Shown: positions 13,301-26,527, counted from the first letter of the stretch. The stretch is DNA of 37,500 nt from Glandiceps talaboti (GCF_964340395.1 NC_135549.1:8327342-8364841), one strand, 5' to 3'. Numbers and translations: made by a program. Notes: a model not told the origin generated them from the sequence alone.

Positions 13301-15030
13301 CGGAAGGGCTAGTTATTCCTCATAAGGGTCGTTTTGTGAGCACACATTGTAAGCTTTCTCATTTGTTGTTATTTCCATGTATATAGTTTACTGCAGGAAT
13401 CACCAGGATTGTAAAAATGGAGGACATTGCTTTGGAACAGGAAATTACTGTTTTTGTTCACCTGGACATGCTGGCGACTACTGTGAATATGATACGATTG
13501 GTATGTATACTCCGATAGAGTTGCATCATCTTATCTTAACCTTATTTTGTGGGATAATTGTTGTAGAAGAGCTTCTTGAAAGAATGGCGACTACACAACT
13601 ATCAGATCTAGAAATTGTCATGAATATCGCAAATATAATATGGAAATTATGGAAATTGTTGAAATGGTTTGAGCAAGCAACCCGTCAAATATTTTAATCT
13701 GTTTTTTTCTCGTCCGTACATCTTTTACAATTACAACACGCCTTGTTTAAAACTATCAACGGATTTGAACTGGATAAAAGGTGTACTTTATTTAATATCT
13801 TAAAATGATAATATTATACGGAGTAATATGACTTTCTCAGCTGTTCGATAGTCGATGATAACTCGGCACCGTCCGTCATGATTAATTTGTTGTTTTGTTT
13901 TGTTTGGCCACTGTGTCTCCTCACAGAATGTAACCCAGGATGTGCCAATGGTGGTACCTGTAAGAGCGGTCGGTGTATCTGCCCCGAAAGGTATTCTGGA
14001 TATAAATGCGATTTTGGTAAGAAAATAAAAATAATATATACATGTTGTAGTTTTCGGAAAGTGAACGAGACTGATAGTTAGAAAGCGCCACCACCGACAA
14101 CATATGTTAGGGGCATATAGATTAGAAGGGGATACTATTCGAGATGGAAAATGAGTTAAAATTGCGACATTTAATTCAACACCATTGGCTGTAGTGGCAG
14201 AGTATGTGTGAAAAGTTATTTTATTCTGCCTATAAGTTCACAGTCTGTTGGCATATATATTGTCTGACTTGTTAAATGGTATTATGTTTTCGATTTGTTC
14301 ATCAGCTATTGTTTACACAAAGGACTACTCGTGGATAGGATTTAGTGTTGGCGGTGTTGTATATGCTGTCCTCGGCATAGCCTTGGTCATGATAATTGTT
14401 ATCAAGTTGAAAGCAAGATATCGTCAATCAAGGACTGACAGAAATAACTCAGGTAAGAATACCTGTGTTGAAAAGGATCGCTTCAAAATTACTAACCTAC
14501 ATCTGCCTTTATTTTTTTCTTTTCAATTAATTGAGAATGCATACTTTAATTTATTTACCTGCTCCTTTCAGTCACGTATGAGACGCGGATTGGCTAAATA
14601 CCATATTTACTGCGAGCCAATTATGCGTTTCCCGTGGCCTTGGGATGAAGTAGCAGATTTAAATTTTGTCATATTTTTTTTAACTTTTGGGAGAGCTTGA
14701 TAAGATGGGTGACAAAAAGTTGCTATGTTTCTCCCCACTTTTTATGTCGACAATATGAGTAAGTTAAACGTCATGAATTATAGGGAACAAACTATCTATA
14801 TATTAGCTTCTTCAGAACGGAAGGTGCCGGCAAAATGTCAATCGGGAAATGAAGAAACAACGAGTGGTTAATGTTTTTTCCTTGCTTATGACTGTAGCAA
14901 ATTTCTCCCGTGTTCTCTTTTTGTAGGAACTGAGGAAATAGGTGCTGAAATAGAAATGGAGCCTTTGCGATCAGATGAACCATCTCAGGAGATTAACGAG
15001 AATCGAGTATCGAGAAACGAGGATGAGTAA
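8944..15030 (+). CDS. CUB-CUB-LDLa-EGF-EGF single-pass membrane protein, 465 aa
   Basis: Ten exons: 8944-9010, 9986-10185, 10530-10722, 11660-11812, 12319-12531, 12931-13047, 13387-13500, 13927-14016, 14306-14452, 14927-15030. They sum to 1398 nt with one open frame and a TAA stop. Order: signal peptide (1-22), CUB1 (about 24-153, four Cys, GYINSPGFPDPFPRGPYTC), CUB2 (about 154-275, VVRDG), an LDLa-like module (about 278-312, five Cys, first Cys missing), EGF1 (about 317-348, six Cys), EGF2 (about 354-381), TM (about 390-412), then an acidic tail ending RNEDE. All introns are GT-AG and phase 1, except the phase-0 intron inside CUB1. The start is chosen because this ATG opens the only signal-peptide exon whose phase fits. 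The layout suggests a type I cell-surface adhesion or receptor protein; no catalytic domain or known signalling motif is seen in the tail. AATAAA follows at 15085. It is divergent from the minus-strand paralogue across 3.9 kb. I do not recognise a named orthologue. Confidence 0.85.
10255..10494. repeat. Compound CACG/CATA/TACG/CA array
   Basis: Successive blocks of CACG, CATA, TACG, CA and CATA units in intron 2 of the CUB-CUB-EGF gene, ending about 35 nt before the exon 3 acceptor. Open frames across it are repeat artefacts. Confidence 0.95.
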
Positions 15031-15084
15031 CTAAAAGCGAAAACCATCCTTTAAGTACAATTAAGGACAATGTGGGAGCTACCC

Positions 15085-15090
15085 AATAAA
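15085..15090 (+). other. Polyadenylation signal AATAAA
   Basis: A canonical AATAAA lies 55 nt after the TAA stop of the CUB-EGF membrane gene, followed by a T-rich stretch. Its position fits a short 3' UTR ending near 15100-15120. Confidence 0.6.
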
Positions 15091-15485
15091 TGATTTTATT
15101 TTTATTTTAGTATTCGAATTACAACTCATTGAAATGATTCAGCTATTTTTATCTGGTGCTATTTATAATGAATGGACTGTTCTCATTATCCTAAACAATA
15201 CTTGCCAGAACGGTCATTTGTCGCATGTCTAATTTTAATTTATTAAACAAGAGTTGTTTTATTCCAACCGCAAGGGGCGGGCTTCTAAACGGACGAACGA
15301 TTCAATACCTGACAGGTTAAGACAAGCTTGCCCCTAATACCAAAATTGACATTTTTTTTTACTTTCTGTACACTTTGTAAAAAAACCTACATTCTTTTGA
15401 CACTGTGTTATTTGTATCTACATATAGTCACGTTTTTTTGTGGACGACATTCTGAGATAATATAAATGTTTTGTAGTAGAACAAG

Positions 15486-15643
15486 GACTGGGATCAGATT
15501 AGATTGTTTCAGGTTAGGTTTTGGTGAAATTACACTAAAAGTGAGAAAGACCAGTAGCAATCTATGTATGTTACACGTCTTTCTCACTTTTTGTGTAATT
15601 TCACCAAAGATGTAACCTGAAACAGTCTAATCCGATCCCAGTC
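15486..15643. mobile_element. Foldback (MITE-like) element, 158 bp
   Basis: Imperfect arms of about 66 nt (15486-15551 and 15577-15643) around a 25-nt loop. The outer ends are gactggga and tcccagtc. No coding capacity and no obvious target-site duplication. The structure suits a non-autonomous inverted-repeat element. Confidence 0.7.
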
Positions 15644-16914
15644 ATTTTTCTATAACAATGCATGTATAGATGTCTTTATCTCTTCTGTCGTCAACAAAAG
15701 CGTGATCATGACGAATTCCCGAACTGAAAAAAAAAATCTTTTTTGGCAAAGTGTGACTGACACGTATATGTCAACCATGATGGTAGTTTCGTACAATGAA
15801 AAGTATACAAATGTCGACTTTCTGTACACAGTTTAATACGTTAACCTGTTCTATTTTAATATGATTAAATCAGCAGTCTTTCATATTTTTTCTAAAGTTA
15901 ACGTTTAACTGTTTGCCCAAATTACACATTGACCTAACCAACACAATTAATGTCCCTTCCTCTGTCCATTGCAATGATGCAGGCCATGTATATCGTCGTA
16001 CAGATACGAGAAAATAAATCAGTTTGCTCAACTCGATTAGTTAAACGTATCCCAGGTGCTAAATGTATATGAAGTAGAAAAACAACATCTTTGATTTGAG
16101 ATTACATTTTATTGAAAGCAATGAAACTCTATTCGACCATTTTATTTTAACTTACTCACAATAGTCACTGCCGTTAGGCGTCATGTTGTTGTTGGATATG
16201 GACATCGAGTAAACTCTGACACGATATTTCAACCCTACCATATGTATTTGTAGGCTTTGGGATTTTCATAGTTTAACTTATCACTTTACTTAAACATGTA
16301 GCATCCATCACTTTTAATCCTTACAAATGTTAATTACGGATATCCATAGATAGGTACTCTTGTAGTTACTCGGACAGTGGAGAATTCGGGGGTCATTGCT
16401 TTACCATAATGGAATGATTGCTTTAGTGAGATTTCATTTGTATTGGAATTTTATTTTTTTCATAAACAATGTGCCAAAATTATGATCATATTAATCTGGA
16501 ATTTGTTCGATTGTTCCTTTCTCAGAGAATTATATGTACAATGTTGATGTTAGTTCGTAAGATACGATGTAGTGTCATGATTCCCTATAACAGAATGACT
16601 GGTTAGAGCTGAACGACACGACGTATATTTTACAGTGTAGACTGCCATCACCATTATATTTACATAATGAGGATATTGTGTACCGTCAATGTGTGTAATT
16701 ACAGGTAATTGTTGTTGTTTTTAAAGTCTTGAGTATTGTATTACATTCGTACACTACGTGTTCATGTTCGTTAACTACTGTTGATTGTTATATAAAACAT
16801 TTATTAATAAATCATAAACAATTATGTTATTAGTGTACATTTTTTTCGATTATTGAACAACAGGTGGCGCCCTTTCCAAGTCATGGCGTTAAAGCTCGTG
16901 TATTTGTGTGACTG

Positions 16915-16967
16915 CATACATACATACATACATACATACATACATACATACATACATACATACATAG
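16915..16967. repeat. CATA tetranucleotide array
   Basis: About 13 perfect copies of CATA in intergenic DNA. Confidence 0.95.
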
Positions 16968-18189
16968 TTACAATACCATGTTCTAACATCAATGGTCCAA
17001 GGGGTGACTAATAATGTGAGGCTCGTATATACTGCTAGTAGTGTGTTGAGTATCAACAGTGTGCCAAATTTTTACCAGCTGTCCTCTTTTCTTGTCGGTG
17101 GTACTTCAGTTCTGGATGTCCCAGGCTCTCCGATCTTAACACAAGCATTTTCCCCTTCCGTTTTTGCGTGCAAAATCATTGTATATAAACGTATCATGTG
17201 GTTCGTCATGCCTCCTGGGTATACACGACACTAGTGGCTAGGGAGTATAAACATGTAAAAATACTCGAAGTGTCATACATGTATATTGTTTATACTTAGC
17301 TCGTTCTTCCATTAAGTTAAACATGTGACATATTACTTTTACAGTGTAAACCATTCTTTATGTGTTACGTTCCGTGCATGCTGGCAAGGTTTGTTATCCA
17401 CAGGAGGCGATATGATATCGGTGTAGGTATTAAAGCAACGGTTAAAAAAATAATGATCGTGAGTAGTCTAGGTTTGAGTTTTGCTATTTATAACTCTAGA
17501 ACAGTAAATCTTCCTATCAGCTATATCAATTTTTAGATTTAGTGATTCTGCATGGTTAAATGGCATGGGACGTGAATATTAAATCTCAATATTTCTTTCC
17601 ATAGAGACCAGCAGGCAGTGACTCACAAGTTTCACCAAGGACGTCCCCTTTTGTATTCCAGTCCCTAAGGTTTATATATACTTCACGAACACGAACAGAA
17701 TTGTATAGAATTTTGACAAGTAAAATATACATTTGGACAAATTATAGATATAAGTAGACCGATATAAGCTTAATTAACATTTTTACGAATGCAATATATG
17801 AATGCACCACCGTGACGATGAATATTATTTCACGAATAAATAATGCCGAATTTACTCATTAAAGATGATGCAGAGAATCGGATGTGAATTTGAAATACAA
17901 GTGTGTTTTTATTGATATCTCAACATACGGCCAGACATGCTCATCCTTCAACATTGTGCTAGCATTTCGACATCCAATCAATTTACTTGTTTAAGACTTG
18001 CACACATTCGTAATATAGCCATTTAATTCTTACGTTGATACAATATATCGTATATTTACGACTACCAAAACTGTAACCTCAGGATGAAAAATATCCAACA
18101 GTCACAAAACTCAGTACTACTACCACATCGACAATCACCCATATATATTAAACTACGTATGCCATTAACTAGAAAACTGTCATCAGAAG

Positions 18190-18510
18190 AAAAACTACGA
18201 CCAAGTAGTACTAGTAGTAAACTTACTACCACCAGCGCGAGTTAGAAAACTACCACCACTGAGTGCTAATTAGAGAACTACTACCAGCGTTAGTTAGAAC
18301 ACTACCACCGACTCTAGTTAGAAAATTGCCATTAGCCCAAGTTAGCAAACTACCACCAGCAGTAGTTGACAACCACCGCCAACACATTAGAAAACTACCA
18401 CCATCGCTAGTTAGAAAACCACCATCAGCTACAGTTACATAACTACCGCCAGTTGTAGTTATGGAACTACTATATTCTAGTGAGAAAGCTACCATAAGCT
18501 AAACAACTTC
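18190..18510. repeat. Degenerate 24-bp minisatellite
   Basis: About a dozen diverged copies of a unit close to agttagaaaactaccaccag plus four variable bases. On the minus strand 18250-18495 stays open and reads as an eight-residue GGSFLTxA-like repeat, because the unit is a multiple of three and lacks stops. No flanking gene structure supports coding. Confidence 0.75.
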
Positions 18511-20273
18511 CAGAACCAAAAACTACCCCAGGTAAGTTTTTCGTTTGTTTACTAAAACAACGTTTTACCTATTGCGTACCACATGAATCAAAGGTGAAGG
18601 GAAAATTTTTTTTTTAAATAAAAAAATGACCTTATAACAAAGGCAACTTCAATAAAAAAAATCATAAACAAATGCCAACCCGTATCGAGTCAAACATTTG
18701 TATGTGTTACAAAAAAGAGGTATGACTGGCTCAGACGTTTGCCAAGAAGATAAAACACATCACTATATGATAGCTGGAAAAGTCTCATTCTAAATTAATT
18801 TAATCACTAAGTCAAAGTTGCAGAGAAGACACGCGTTATTAATCGCTGATATGAATTTTTTATGGTAATAAAGTGTACACCTCTGTAATCAGTTTCAAAT
18901 GTGCAAACATGAATAATGTTATGCTAATTTATTTACATGTATTTGTACATAAATTCGCATTTTGGTAAAAGCGTCATTTCCATATCCATAAAATGAACAC
19001 AGTAAAGAGTCTATAAATCAACTTAGTCATTCAATCTGTAATCCATTTACAGCGATAGTGGAGAAAAATATTTATACTTTAGCGATGACAAACAGAATGA
19101 CACGTCATTGCACAGTTTTATAGAGCGGGCAATACGTCAAAGTTGAAAGTTCACTGAGCTTGAAGGTCGACGTTTACAATTGCATATACATACACACATA
19201 CGTATTCACAAACAAAACAATTGCCGCTTGTACGTCGCCATGGGCTCATTCAGCCTGAAACCGGTTAGGAATGTTTACTTATCTAATACCGACGATGTGA
19301 CAATAGAATAGATAATACATTTGTACACGTTTGAGTATAGTTTACATGTAGTAACGATCACGTTGAGGAGTTTCATCGTATTTGGGGAATTGCGCACCAA
19401 AAACTGTAAGTCACGCCTGGTCCTGTTCAAACAGTGTGTCCTCCCTGACTGCACCGCCATTGCGGTAAGTAAACATCGTTACATTCTTACCAGTGTTGTT
19501 GTGGGTTTAATGTTGGCTTTCTATATTTCAGAAACGGTCGCCCATCCGTATTGTTATTCTGAAGTGTTTTGTCTTCCGTTTAATTTGATGTAACATATGT
19601 TACCTTCATTTTGTGAGAATTTCGATACGAACAAAATCGGACAATCTTAATATTTAACTTTTTTTACAAGGCAAGGTCGCACAAGGACACGTGTATAATC
19701 ACCGTTTATAGTATAATCAGCCAGTCATAACACGGGAACTCGGAAGTATCATGCGTAATTTACGTGCTATCATACATACTACATTGTTGTAAAAGTCAGG
19801 TATGCAAACGTGGCAGTGTCATATCTAATTGACAGGTTGGATCTAAACGCACGGTTACAATTTACAATGCTGGTACAGTAGACCTATATTTACTCAGCGG
19901 TGTCTGCTCAAATGTCCAAATATGGACCCCGGACAACGGATATGCCATTAAGGATAGGGTGCTGTCGTCTCTGTGAGTGCATTTTCAGTGTACAGTGCTT
20001 CGTTGAGTTGCGGTGAACGCTGGGTGTCGCCATATGGTGCACTTCAGTACACCATGTACGTGTATATGTATATGCATCATGATACAATGGACGATATCGT
20101 GGAACCCATCTGGTAGCATATATTGTGTGAGTTCCCCTGGCGTACGACACTTGTGCAACTATTTTGTTGAAATCATATTCGCAATTCAAAAAAGCGTGTA
20201 AAGACTGTACCGGAACCTAACGTCCTACTTTTTATTTTCTTGCTTTAGTGATATTAACATGAGATAATGCAAT

Positions 20274-23200
20274 ATGGATGAATGTGAGTCTGTCACCCTC
20301 GCCACAACGACCTTCTTTGTGCTGCTGGTCATGTCACCAGTTTGTTTAGGTACGTATAAAGTTTAGTTTATAGGTAGACATCTTGGCTATAAAAAATAAC
20401 TTTAAGATTAACGCCAGGCGTGCTCGCGTACATACCAGGGTTGTTGGGCATTTGGGAACTTTGCAGGACAGGTACGTGATGAGCTCTCACTATTTGATAA
20501 CGATTTAAATTCATCGTCGCATGGACTTCTGCGTCTATATAGTCACGGCAGGAAAACAGGCTAAGTTTTGAGTTTCCAAATAAATCGAAAATATATGGAT
20601 AGTCGAATATTGGAAAATGTATGCAGGAAATTGTTATCAGTTGCCGAGGAATTCTTAGCAACCACTTTTTTTATTAAAATAAATATAATATAATATAAAT
20701 GAACATGTGGATACACAGGGGATACTGTCCCAGGGATTCAACTGTTCACAATATCCTGTGTACATTTTCTACCCATTGTCTGTAACGTTTCGTGTGTTTC
20801 CACTCTCTACGAGGGTGGCTAGTGTTAGACTACAAAACTTGAGTCAAAATACGCCGAATGTACTCTGTGAGAAGTGCAAATTGAAACCGACAGCATCGAT
20901 GTGTTCAGGTTAGATTACACTGGCTTTGTTGACTAATGAAACCATCTAATCAGGGATCACTTTCACACATCTCTCTTACCATGAATACAAATTTGAGTGA
21001 CAGGTAATCATGCTATCTTTTGAAAAAAATATTCGACATTCATTAATTATCCATAGATTAATCGCCATTTCAAAGCCCTACAAGCTTTGTGTCAATTTAC
21101 TGCTGAGCACACACTGAAGATGATCATGAATTATTCAAAAGACTATAATCGAGTCGACTGTGTCTATTTGCCGTCACAGGTGTATCAGTCGTTGAATGCT
21201 GTTGGAATGGCGGTCTGTTTGACAACTTAATGAATACATGTGTATGTCCTGACAGTAATTGGGGAAGCTATTGTCAGTTCAAGGGAAGTAAGTACAACGG
21301 CCGACCTTCTTCATTCCGCTTTCATTTTAACAGCCTCAGAGAAATAGAAATAAAGTACTGTATTACAATAGGAAAGGGGAGAATGGAAGAGAAGCTGAAA
21401 TAAATAATTGAAGTTAATAATTAATTTAACAAAAATATGCGTGGATTGAATAATCATGTACTATAAATTTACAGTACGAAATCGTGTTGACATGCACTGC
21501 TGTAGACTAGAAGTAACACCTGGTGAAACACAGTGGTGCAAAATGATTCTTTCATGACCCCGCCCTGACATTTCCTGTTATTTGTTTTTTGAATATCAGC
21601 TTGGGTTTATCACTTTTCACGAACAGAAAATAGTAATTTATTATTCCGTAATACCAGAAACGGACAAATTTAATTAATCTGACACATTGAATACTAATAT
21701 TCTGTTTCCCTTCTTCAACAGACTGTACTACACAATGCAAAAACGACGGAGTTTGTGCCACGACTGTGACTGGTCAGCAATATTGCAACTGTTCAACTGG
21801 TTACCAAGGCGACCTCTGTGAGGATACTTATTTAGTAAATTTTCCCTCACAAGGCAAGTATAACAATAATTTTATGGCCATGCGGTTTTCATTTTCCCCA
21901 CAACATTATTTTATCTTCCTGAATAGCATATGAAATAAACATTCATCATTTTTACAGTAACTCTTCATATATAATAGATTGGCAAATTAAGTCAAAGGTG
22001 AAACTATGTGTTCGAGTCATGTTCGATACATGTTGTTCTTCATATAAGTCTTACGAACTCAATTTTGTTTTCGGTCACAGAAGCTGGAACTCCTGCACTA
22101 AAATAAATTCGATTTTGTAAGATTATATACTCTTTTCTTACTTGTTTGAGTCAATATTCATTTCCAGAGACTAAATACTATATACAACCAAAACATTTAC
22201 TCTAGAAATTGTCTTTGTGTAAAAAAAAAAAAATAGTTCAGAAAATTACAATACTTTGAAACCCATCATAAATAAGAAACTGTCCTCACAGTCTAAGGGT
22301 ACATATTGGTATTGAATTAACACCAGATACATATTATTCACACAGAAAAGGAAGAATTTCTTCCTTGTCTGTGACACTGTCACGTAAAACCGTACTTACA
22401 GGCATTTTATAAACGAAGAGAGCTATTGTATCTTCAAATTGATTTGCTTTTGCCAGTTTATACCTGCATATCTTTATTTGTTGTGCTCTACTGTAACTAT
22501 AGTGTGTATTTATTGGTGACTTATAAGTCCCACTGGGCTGGGCAACTCCTTGAGTTGCAAGTCACAATAATAAATTAGATAAGCTACTACTAGAGGAATC
22601 ATGAAATAAACTCATATCCATATTAAACCTTTAGGTTGTATTTCATGAAAACGGAAAATTTTGCCGAAAGTGATGCGTTCCTCAGACTACCGGGACTATG
22701 ATTTACACTACGATATATCTTGCAGTACTAGTAATATGTATTTGAGACACAATATCCTTGAATTGGTTAACACTTAGGACGTGGATAGAATCTGTAATTA
22801 GAATTACACTGAAATTACATGTATTATTTCTGATGAATATTTCGACACAGGGTTTATTAATGTTTACTTTGCCCTTGAATTCTACTTTAGAAACTGTTAC
22901 CATGATGTCGAAATGTGGAATAATTGTCACCTCCTCGGCGCCCTCTGGTGGTAAAAAGTCAAATCTTGGTATCTTGATGCTGTACCTCATCATATTTATA
23001 CTTATTGTTGCCTTTACCATTTTGACGATACATTTCAAACGTGAATTTAAGTCTATCAGGAAACAAGAAAGAGCGGCTTTGAGGCGACAGTTGGATAGAA
23101 GACATGATAGTTTTCAGCTTGGAGATATGTATGAAGAAGCTGACTCTCCGCCAATGAATGAAATTCATGTTATTACGCCAATGCAGGCAAATTATAAAAT

Positions 23201-23327
23201 AGGTGAAACTCCGACATACTGGGAACACCCACCGCCTTATCACACAGTCGTTGATTGCGTCATACTTGAAGAAGACGAGGACGAGGTTGAAGATGAAACA
23301 CGTGATGAACAAGAACCAAATAGATAA
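20274..23327 (+). CDS. EGF-like single-pass membrane protein with PPPY tail, paralogue
   Basis: Exons I can support: 20274-20349 (signal peptide, FFVLLVMSPVCLG), 20719-20908, 21180-21287, 21722-21853, 22891-23327 (stop TAA). The second exon is phase 0 to 1, like the second half of CUB1 in the paralogue at 8944. It reads SVTFRVFPLSTRVASVRLQN. A phase 1-to-0 exon coding the first CUB half should precede it, but I could not find one in 20350-20700. The third exon gives a degenerate EGF module (NGGLFDNLMNTCVCP) and the fourth a clean six-Cys EGF (CKNDGVC, CNCSTGYQGDLCE). The last exon holds a TM helix (LGILMLYLIIFILIVAFTI) and a roughly 100-residue tail with a basic stop-transfer, PPPYHT and a run of Glu/Asp. 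PPxY motifs bind WW domains of NEDD4-type ubiquitin ligases, so regulated endocytosis is a possible inference. The donor after EGF2 is GC (AAG|GCAAGT); a GT model with a shifted frame is possible but has a poorer acceptor. Confidence 0.65.
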
Positions 23328-24326
23328 GCTAGAGTACATTAAAACGTTTTTTTTTATGGATTATACTCAAGTATTGGCAATTTAAAAAAAATGAACGTTA
23401 TTTTTTATACTTGCTGTATAACATATGCTTTGACAAGGCTGAACAGTTCAAGAACGAAACAAGTATACCATTCAAGGGAGGAAGGTTGAAGATGTGTAAA
23501 TCTTGCATTGAATAGTCAAGTAGAGGTCGAAAACAGCTATTTTGTATTAGTTTTATGTTATTTATTATAGACACACTGTATCCATATAAGCAAGACCAAG
23601 TAAAGTAGGAAAAAATGCTGTTTAAATTATAATTATTGAAGAAATTGAACAATTTACTATCGCCACATGTACAGCACTCCACGGCATACTGCGTTGATAA
23701 CTTGAAATGCGCCTGAAACGAATTTGGATTACTGGAAATACACCATCTGCTGAGAAAGGGAAGAGACTATTCCCAAAGACTTTCGTTGAACAGTTCGTGG
23801 AACATGGATGGCAGCGTGTTATCCCACGGATCATGGCGCTATTATAATTGCACTCATGTGCTATCGATCCGGAGCACTGACTGTTGTACAGACTAAATAA
23901 CGGAGCGGAGTCTGTTCTTTTTTCGTCTACGGTATTTCTACCTATAATCGGCAAGGTTCATTTATAAACACGACTTGCTTTTCCAGGACATAGTGACTAA
24001 GGCTTATTTAATCTCTCTGGAGACTGGTGTTTAAATGAATCACTCACAAACACTTATGTGAGAGTATTTACATTTGTTATGCTATCGCTAGCACCGCTAC
24101 AACAGCAATACAACTTTGAGAAGACCAGTACTATTCTATGGTAATTCATTCACCTGTCACGCGAAGTGTACCAATTTTTCAGTAAGTAAATTGAATTCTC
24201 GAAAGATCGATGTATTCTGCTAAATTAATTAGATAATTAATTTTCCAGATAACGAATCGCAGGAGGCCAATTACTCAGTAAACGGAGTCACACCACACCT
24301 GTTCCCTTCCGATAAGAGTATGCTTG

Positions 24327-24328
<2 letters not shown>

Positions 24329-24418
<90 letters not shown>

Positions 24419-24428
24419 GTGTGTGTGT
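24329..24428. repeat. AT then GT dinucleotide array
   Basis: About 25 AT units directly followed by about 25 GT units with two TATG interruptions. Confidence 0.95.
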
Positions 24429-25701
24429 CAATGTGTCTATTTCTTAGATTGTGTGTGAGTGTAGGTACACTGTGTGAGAACATACATGTACTATAAGGGG
24501 CCAAAGACATAATTATTACGTCGTGTTTTCCAAGATTTCATCTCTGACTAAAAAGACACCAAGTACTCGTTTTCAAAGTGTGCATTTTAACAAATTTAAA
24601 ATGCATGCATTCGCTTCAATTTTTTGTCCGTAATTTTTTCAAACATAAGACAATGATGTGTTTTTTCAGAAATATGTTGAAACAAAATTGTGAGGCTATT
24701 ATATATATTGCATCATTCTGTGTCCTAATGTAAAATCATTTATAATTTTATTCACGATACGTTTATTTAGTATAGTATAGTCACGCTGTTCAAAACAGAA
24801 ACGTTTCAATAAAAAATGACTTGCTACTACAGAGTACATAAGTTTGTTTCCCATCAATTCCTTTTTATATGAATATTAGCAAATAAAATTCTGTACAGAC
24901 CGGAGTATGTGTGGACTTATAGTTGTATTATTTCTCGCAATGATTTATTGCTGTCATGGGCATACATCGATCTGTGTTCGGTCATGAAGAAGACGAAGCA
25001 TGCCTTCCTGAATTTTTAATCAATATGTTAGATATGCAACTTGGATATTAGGTCAAATTATATTTTGTATGATTTTTAGTTGAAAAGGACGGAAACTCTA
25101 AACGATCGAGATTTGAAACTCGTATATTTTGTCTACATGAGAATTAGATAGTCCATTATATATGTGTATTGATCATTTATAATAACAGGACGAGACATGC
25201 TTAGAATAACGTATCTATATTTAAAATGTACAGACCGTTTGTGAATCACTTCTTCATGACGAATCCCTAAAGATGGTATGGGTTTTCACATTTGGAAATT
25301 CACTAATCAATTGGTCGATCACATATGGGAAATGTCTTCGTGCTTTTAAAAAATACCTTCATAGCATCAGAATATAGGTCTGTGACTGGAAATCCCTAAC
25401 AATGGGTCAGTTTGGGATTACACATGGGTAAATATTTTTAACTCAAGTTGAGCCGCACATCCCGGTTTAAAAATTTTGGGAGTACACCCCCCCCCCTCCT
25501 TCCGTCGTACATCATAAGTAGTATTTGTAACTGCTCCAATTATCATACTTAATAAGATATATTAGTACTAATAATTTACTATTGGTGAGAGTGTACCAAA
25601 ATCTTGACGAGCAGGGAGTTGGAGTGGATGGGGATACTCCCATGAGGAACTGTGTAGCCTAAATATGAATGTACATGTAGATCTTCTACTTGGTTTGCTA
25701 C

Positions 25702-25707
<6 letters not shown>

Positions 25708-25767
<60 letters not shown>
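25708..25767. repeat. Poly-A followed by AAC array
   Basis: About 28 A residues then about ten AAC units. This could be the tail of a retroposed sequence, but no recognisable retroposon body precedes it. Confidence 0.85.
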
Positions 25768-26527
25768 TAATTTGGTCGATGTATATAGGTATCGTGTTAT
25801 AATAACGTGTTTGAGATATCCCAAAATTTATAGGAGTAAAAAGGAATTCAATTTTCTCTACCTGCAATAGTTTTATACCTCATGCTAGAGGGTCGACATA
25901 TAGAACAAGAAGGTCGACTTATTTTCACACGCGCCTATAGTAATGCATGTGAAGCGCGTGGAGCAGAAGTTATGGTGATAACCAAGAAATCAAATGTTCG
26001 TTATTTTTATGCACCTGGCCACTGGCAGTAATATATTATTCTATTTCAGGTACTGAGTGAATGCTTAAATTATTGTCTGAATTATACAAACACAGAAAAT
26101 CGTCTTCAAACTCATGAAGAACTATATACATAATTCCCTTACCCTGATGAACTTACACAATTTACAGAATTATTTTTGTACGTATGCTTGTTATATATTT
26201 TTATTTGTACTTCTTGTTTGTTTGTAGTTTCAGATAGCCGCCATTTATTTATAGATATCTCTATCTCATTATTTAAAAAAATGTATTTGTTGTTGTACGT
26301 ATATATTTAAATTCAATTCAACTCACAATTCGGAATGATAATAAACACTGGAACCGTTAAAACAGCATTGAAAATAATCACATCAGATGGCAAGAATGAC
26401 TTTTCATTGTTTATTTTTTTTTATGCAAATGGAAACTTCATTTGAAATTTATGTAGAAGACCGTATCTCGCCAATCTTTTTGCCTGGCAAGACATGATTT
26501 AAGCACATGCTACTAAATACATGTAAT

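Larger units (their letters stand above)
15091..20273. other. Intergenic region, no gene seen
   Basis: About 5.2 kb between two plus-strand paralogues. The open frames here are short and lack domain features or flanking splice sites of matching phase. Recognisable content is the foldback element at 15486-15643, a CATA array at 16915-16967 and the 24-bp minisatellite near 18190-18510. Confidence 0.55.

Noticed and set aside
19321-19593. 90-codon frame with a good-looking donor (gcg|gtaagt) and a downstream cag acceptor
   Set aside because: The implied intron is only about 65 nt, the spliced product has no recognisable domain, and no further exons fit.
22758-22890. Upstream extension of the final exon frame of the third paralogue
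   Set aside because: The strong polypyrimidine acceptor ending at 22890 and phase 1 agreement place the exon start at 22891. The extension would need a weaker acceptor near 22800 and a shifted GT donor.
23707-23850. 47-codon frame starting ATGCGCCTGAAACGA with protein-like composition
   Set aside because: Short, isolated, no domain I recognise and no splice partners; it could be a transposon fragment but nothing shows this.
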